Positions 7,001-8,870 of a stretch of DNA of 8,870 bases are shown piece after piece. The position numbers and the translations under genes were made by a program. The notes below the pieces were generated by a model. It saw only the letters and a list, made by a program, of their open reading frames with translations. It was not told the origin of the DNA and searched no databases. This DNA comes from Kiritimatiellia bacterium (lineage in GTDB: Bacteria; Verrucomicrobiota; Kiritimatiellia; SLAD01). Position 1 is the stretch's first letter, and each line of letters starts with the position of its first letter. The stretch lies in the NCBI GenBank assembly GCA_007134175.1, contig SLLF01000112.1:1-8870 (forward strand), written 5' to 3'.

Positions 7001-7006
7001 CCCTTT
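7001..7006 (-). promoter_or_regulatory. Ribosome binding site deciding the OmpA start at 6992
   Basis: AAAGGG on the minus strand is 8 nt before ATG 6992. It favours the start that yields a proper signal peptide over the ATG at 7112, which would overlap the start of the divergent gene. Confidence 0.75.
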
Positions 7007-7074
7007 CTGCATCAACTGCTGCTGAATGGTTTCGAAAGTACCAGCTTTCCCCAAAAAGGCAATAGCGTAATCTC

Positions 7075-7102
7075 TTGACGTCAGCAACGGACGGTTTATA
7101 GT
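7075..7102 (+). promoter_or_regulatory. Sigma70-like promoter of the BamD-like/LptE-like operon
   Basis: TTGACG (7075-7080), a 16-bp spacer and TATAGT (7097-7102) match the -35 and -10 consensus at 5/6 each. The expected transcription start is about 7108-7110, next to the ATG at 7111. That leaves essentially no leader, and there is no Shine-Dalgarno in the CCCCAACC before the ATG. Confidence 0.7.
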
Positions 7103-7110
7103 CCCCAACC

Positions 7111-8103
7111 ATGACTGGAAACCGGTTTCACAATAGTATATGGGCGGTAGGAACGGTGTTGCTGTTGCTGCTGGCGGGCCCGCTGGAAGCGTCCCGGCCT
7201 TACGAGGAAACAGAGCGGCCACCGCGCCGGATTCGCCTGCTGCGGCCGGCCAAGGACGGGCCGGAGGAGCAGTTGGCGCATGCGCAGGCGCTGCGCGACG
7301 GCGGGCGGTTGTGGCGGGCCCAGCGCCAGTTTCGTGCCCTGACGCGCTACTGGCCGAATACGCCGGAAGCGGCCCTGGCCCAGCTCGGTTATGCCCGGAC
7401 TCAGGCTGAACGCAGCCGGGCGACGCGGGCATTCGAGGCCTACGAGAATCTGTTGGAAACCTATGCGGGTTTGTTCCCGCACACCCAAGTGCTGGATCAG
7501 ATGTACGAGCTGGCCGAGACGGTGATGGAGCGGCGTCGTGGGCGCTTCCTCTTCTTCCCCGGTTTCCACGCACCGGAGCGGGCCCTGCCGTTATTCGAGC
7601 GTATCGCCCGCCACGGACCGCGTTGGGAACGCACGCCGGCGGCCAAGCTGCATATAGCCCGCATTCAGGAAGAGGCCGGGAAATGGGACGACGCGGTTCT
7701 CGCGTATGATCGGCTGGAAGCGCGCCACCCGGGCACTCCCGAAGCCAAGGAGGCCGCCTTTGGTAAAGGACGCGCCCTTTACCAGTTGGCCCAGCGCTAC
7801 CCTCGCGACGTGGATGGCATCGAGACCGCTGCGTATACGCTGGCCTTTTTTGTGCAGCACCATCCCGATTCGCCTGATGCCGATACGGCAGTGGAGTATG
7901 TGCGCACCCTGCAGGAGCGGCTGGCTGAGCTGGCGTACGAAAAGGCGCGTTATTACGACCGTATCGCCCGCGAGCCGGTGGCCGCCATCATTACCTATGA
8001 ACGCTTTCTGGAGCGCTTCCCTGATACACCTTGGTCGGACAAAGCGCGGACACGGCTGGAGAAGCTGCAACGGAAGGCAGGAGCGGAGGCGCCGAATGTG
8101 TAA
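7111..8103 (+). CDS. Periplasmic TPR protein of BamD/YfiO type
   Basis: A 330-residue helical repeat protein resembling BamD, the TPR lipoprotein of the outer-membrane beta-barrel assembly machine. Residues 1-27 look like a signal peptide (hydrophobic TVLLLLLAG, cleavage after PLEA). There is no lipobox Cys, so it would be soluble periplasmic or N-terminally anchored rather than lipidated like classical BamD (about 245 residues). TPR hairpin ends recur as YWPNTPEAALA (80-90), RHPGTPEAKEA (205-215), HHPDSPDADTA (250-260) and RFPDTPWSDKA (302-312). The final pair, ELAYEKARYYDR...AAIITYERFLERFPDTP, is the most BamD-like part. The LptE-like gene follows with an 8-nt overlap. ATG 7111 is the only in-frame ATG before the hydrophobic segment. 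Another TPR scaffold (for example CpoB-like) is possible. Confidence 0.8.
   Translation: MTGNRFHNSIWAVGTVLLLLLAGPLEASRPYEETERPPRRIRLLRPAKDGPEEQLAHAQALRDGGRLWRAQRQFRALTRYWPNTPEAALAQLGYARTQAERSRATRAFEAYENLLETYAGLFPHTQVLDQMYELAETVMERRRGRFLFFPGFHAPERALPLFERIARHGPRWERTPAAKLHIARIQEEAGKWDDAVLAYDRLEARHPGTPEAKEAAFGKGRALYQLAQRYPRDVDGIETAAYTLAFFVQHHPDSPDADTAVEYVRTLQERLAELAYEKARYYDRIAREPVAAIITYERFLERFPDTPWSDKARTRLEKLQRKAGAEAPNV
8085..8089 (+). promoter_or_regulatory. Ribosome binding site of the LptE-like gene
   Basis: GGAGG lies 6 nt before ATG 8096, inside the end of the BamD-like coding sequence. It fixes the start of the overlapping lipoprotein gene, whose frame is otherwise open from well upstream. 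Confidence 0.75.
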
Positions 8104-8611
8104 GCGGGGATTTGGTTTACTTGTGGCCGGCCTGGTCCTGGCCTTGGTCGCCAGCGGGTGCGTTGGTTATCGGCTCGGGTCGATGTTGCCGCCGGACATT
8201 CAGACCGTCCACATCCCAACCTTTATCAATGATACCGAGGAGCCGCTGATCGAGGTGGAAGCCACCCGGGCGGCGGTCCGCGCCATTCAGCGGGAGGGTT
8301 CCTTACGGTTGGCCGGTGAGGAAACGGCCGATGCTGTGCTGCTGGTGACTTTGACCGATTTTCGTTTGCAACCACTTGCCTTTGGCCGGGAACGGCGCGC
8401 TGCTGCCGAGGAGTACCGGATGTATTTGACCGCCACCTACGAATTGCAGCGGCGCACAACCGGTGAAATTATCGTTGGCAGCCCGCGTATCCGCGGCGAG
8501 AGCACCTTTTTCTTTACCGGCGACCTAACCAGTGCCAAGCTGGATGCACTGCCTGGGGCTGCTGAGGATCTGGGGCGCCAAATCATCACGCAAGCCGTGG
8601 AAATGTGGTAG
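8096..8611 (+). CDS. lptE: LptE-like LPS-assembly lipoprotein
   Basis: A 171-residue predicted outer-membrane lipoprotein. The N-terminus MCKRGFGLLVAGLVLALVAS is a lipoprotein signal ending in the lipobox ASGC, with Cys22 as the lipidated residue. The mature start VGYRLGSMLPPDIQTVHIP and the following FINDTEEPLIEVEATRAAVRAI region fit the LptE (RlpB) family: a GY-x-L opening, then a strand, then helix 1. LptE plugs the LptD barrel during lipopolysaccharide delivery to the cell surface. The gene overlaps the BamD-like stop by 8 nt with its own GGAGG, so the two are co-transcribed and likely coupled. No lptD is in the window. The family call rests on overall pattern and size, since LptE proteins are poorly conserved; a generic DUF-type lipoprotein is the alternative. 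Confidence 0.75.
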   Translation: MCKRGFGLLVAGLVLALVASGCVGYRLGSMLPPDIQTVHIPTFINDTEEPLIEVEATRAAVRAIQREGSLRLAGEETADAVLLVTLTDFRLQPLAFGRERRAAAEEYRMYLTATYELQRRTTGEIIVGSPRIRGESTFFFTGDLTSAKLDALPGAAEDLGRQIITQAVEMW

Positions 8612-8625
8612 CACCGATTTCGTGG

Positions 8626-8653
8626 TTGCATGTCGCGGCGGTGTGCGTATGAT
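8626..8653 (+). promoter_or_regulatory. Sigma70-like promoter of the tRNA-Arg gene
   Basis: TTGCAT (8626-8631), a 16-bp spacer and TATGAT (8648-8653). The expected start is about 8660, giving a leader of roughly 13 nt before the mature tRNA at 8673. It lies between the lptE stop and the tRNA. Confidence 0.65.
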
Positions 8654-8672
8654 GCCCGCCGTCGGTGATCCC

Positions 8673-8749
8673 GTACCCATAGCTCAATTGGATAGAGCAC
8701 CTGACTACGGATCAGGAGGTTGCAGGTTCGACTCCTGCTGGGTACGCCA
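8673..8749 (+). tRNA. tRNA-Arg (anticodon ACG), CCA encoded
   Basis: A complete 77-nt cloverleaf. The acceptor stem is GTACCCA (8673-8679) with TGGGTAC (8739-8745). The D stem is GCTC/GAGC (8682-8685, 8695-8698), with GG in its loop. The anticodon stem is CCTGA/TCAGG (8700-8704, 8712-8716) around loop CTACGGA, with anticodon ACG at 8707-8709. The T arm is GCAGG-TTCGACT-CCTGC (8722-8738). Discriminator G8746 and CCA (8747-8749) are encoded. ACG anticodons are normally deaminated to ICG by TadA and read CGU, CGC and CGA arginine codons. All stems pair perfectly. Confidence 0.98.
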
Positions 8750-8775
8750 GCCCCCCCAGACCGGCAAAGTTGCGC

Positions 8776-8803
8776 TTGACCAGTGGTGCTGGGTTCTTAT
8801 GCT
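8776..8803 (+). promoter_or_regulatory. Sigma70-like promoter upstream of the right-edge gene
   Basis: TTGACC (8776-8781), a 16-bp spacer and TATGCT (8798-8803), matching 5/6 and 4/6 of consensus. The predicted start is near 8810, leaving about a 36-nt leader with GGGAAGG (8832-8838) before ATG 8846. Confidence 0.6.
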
Positions 8804-8845
8804 GTTGCGCCGTACGTAACGCAATTCAAACGGGAAGGTATATAT

Positions 8846-8870
8846 ATGCAAATCTTTGTGCCGAAAGAAA
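8846..8870 (+). CDS. Start of an alanine dehydrogenase/transhydrogenase alpha (PntA)-like gene, cut by the window edge
   Basis: Only eight codons are present, MQIFVPKE. This matches the invariant opening of the alanine dehydrogenase/NAD(P) transhydrogenase alpha-subunit N-terminal domain (M-x-I-x-V/I-P-K/R-E). GGGAAGG sits 7 nt before the ATG, and a plausible promoter lies at 8776-8803. The two families share this opening and cannot be told apart here; the Phe at position 4 reminds me more of PntA-type sequences. The match is too short for certainty, but ribosome site, promoter and motif all agree. Confidence 0.55.

Noticed and set aside
7026..7065. Weak minus-strand promoter for the OmpA gene (TTGCCT-N16-TACTTT)
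   Set aside because: Only 4/6 and 3/6 matches to consensus; a chance occurrence is likely, so it was not listed as a feature.
6993..7112. Earlier ATG for the OmpA-family protein
   Set aside because: It would place 40 non-signal residues before a clear signal peptide and overlap the start of the divergent gene. AAAGGG supports ATG 6992.
8751..8800. Terminator after the tRNA (CCAG-TGGTG-CTGG)
   Set aside because: Only a 4-bp stem, no T-run, and it overlaps the better-supported promoter at 8776-8803.
8673..8870. tRNA-Arg as an integration site
   Set aside because: No repeat of the tRNA 3' end, integrase or foreign-looking DNA follows. The next thing is a normal promoter and the start of a core metabolic gene.

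Overview
The window reads as chromosomal DNA of a Gram-negative bacterium. It encodes outer-membrane parts (an OmpA-type porin/peptidoglycan anchor, a BamD-like TPR protein and an LptE-like lipoprotein), has GC-rich coding sequence, and carries E. coli-like sigma70 promoters. The sulfatase, the Gfo/Idh/MocA subtype and the flavour of the BamD-like/LptE pair suggest the Verrucomicrobiota/Kiritimatiellota (PVC) neighbourhood. That placement is an inference from protein style and no marker gene proves it.

Layout: (1) 79-588, minus strand: an exported PrxQ/BCP-type peroxiredoxin. (2) 696-1796, plus strand: a Gfo/Idh/MocA oxidoreductase, divergent from the peroxiredoxin. (3) 1828-4010, minus strand: a tight two-gene operon of a DRE-TIM (HMGL/DmpG-like) aldolase followed by a YgeW-family knotted carbamoyltransferase. 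(4) 4170-5573, plus strand: a cytoplasmic-looking Cys-type sulfatase, divergent from that operon. (5) 5703-6992, minus strand: an OmpA-family protein with four thrombospondin type-3 calcium repeats. (6) 7111-8611, plus strand: the BamD-like TPR protein and LptE-like lipoprotein, overlapping by 8 nt. (7) 8673-8749: tRNA-Arg(ACG) with encoded CCA and its own promoter. (8) 8846 to the right edge: the first codons of what looks like an alanine dehydrogenase/transhydrogenase alpha-subunit gene.

Regions 2-4 look like a small metabolic block: dehydrogenase, C-C lyase/synthase, carbamoyl transfer and sulfate ester hydrolysis. It is the least ordinary part of the window because YgeW enzymes are best known from purine/uric-acid gene sets, and no purine gene is visible here. 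Whether the four genes act in one pathway is unproven; only the aldolase and carbamoyltransferase are clearly co-transcribed. Regions 5-8 look like housekeeping envelope and translation functions. They contain three good sigma70-like promoters, all with 16-bp spacers. One of them would start transcription almost on the ATG of the BamD-like gene, predicting a leaderless mRNA.

No mobile element, CRISPR array, phage gene or rRNA is visible. No gene-free stretch exceeds about 160 bases.
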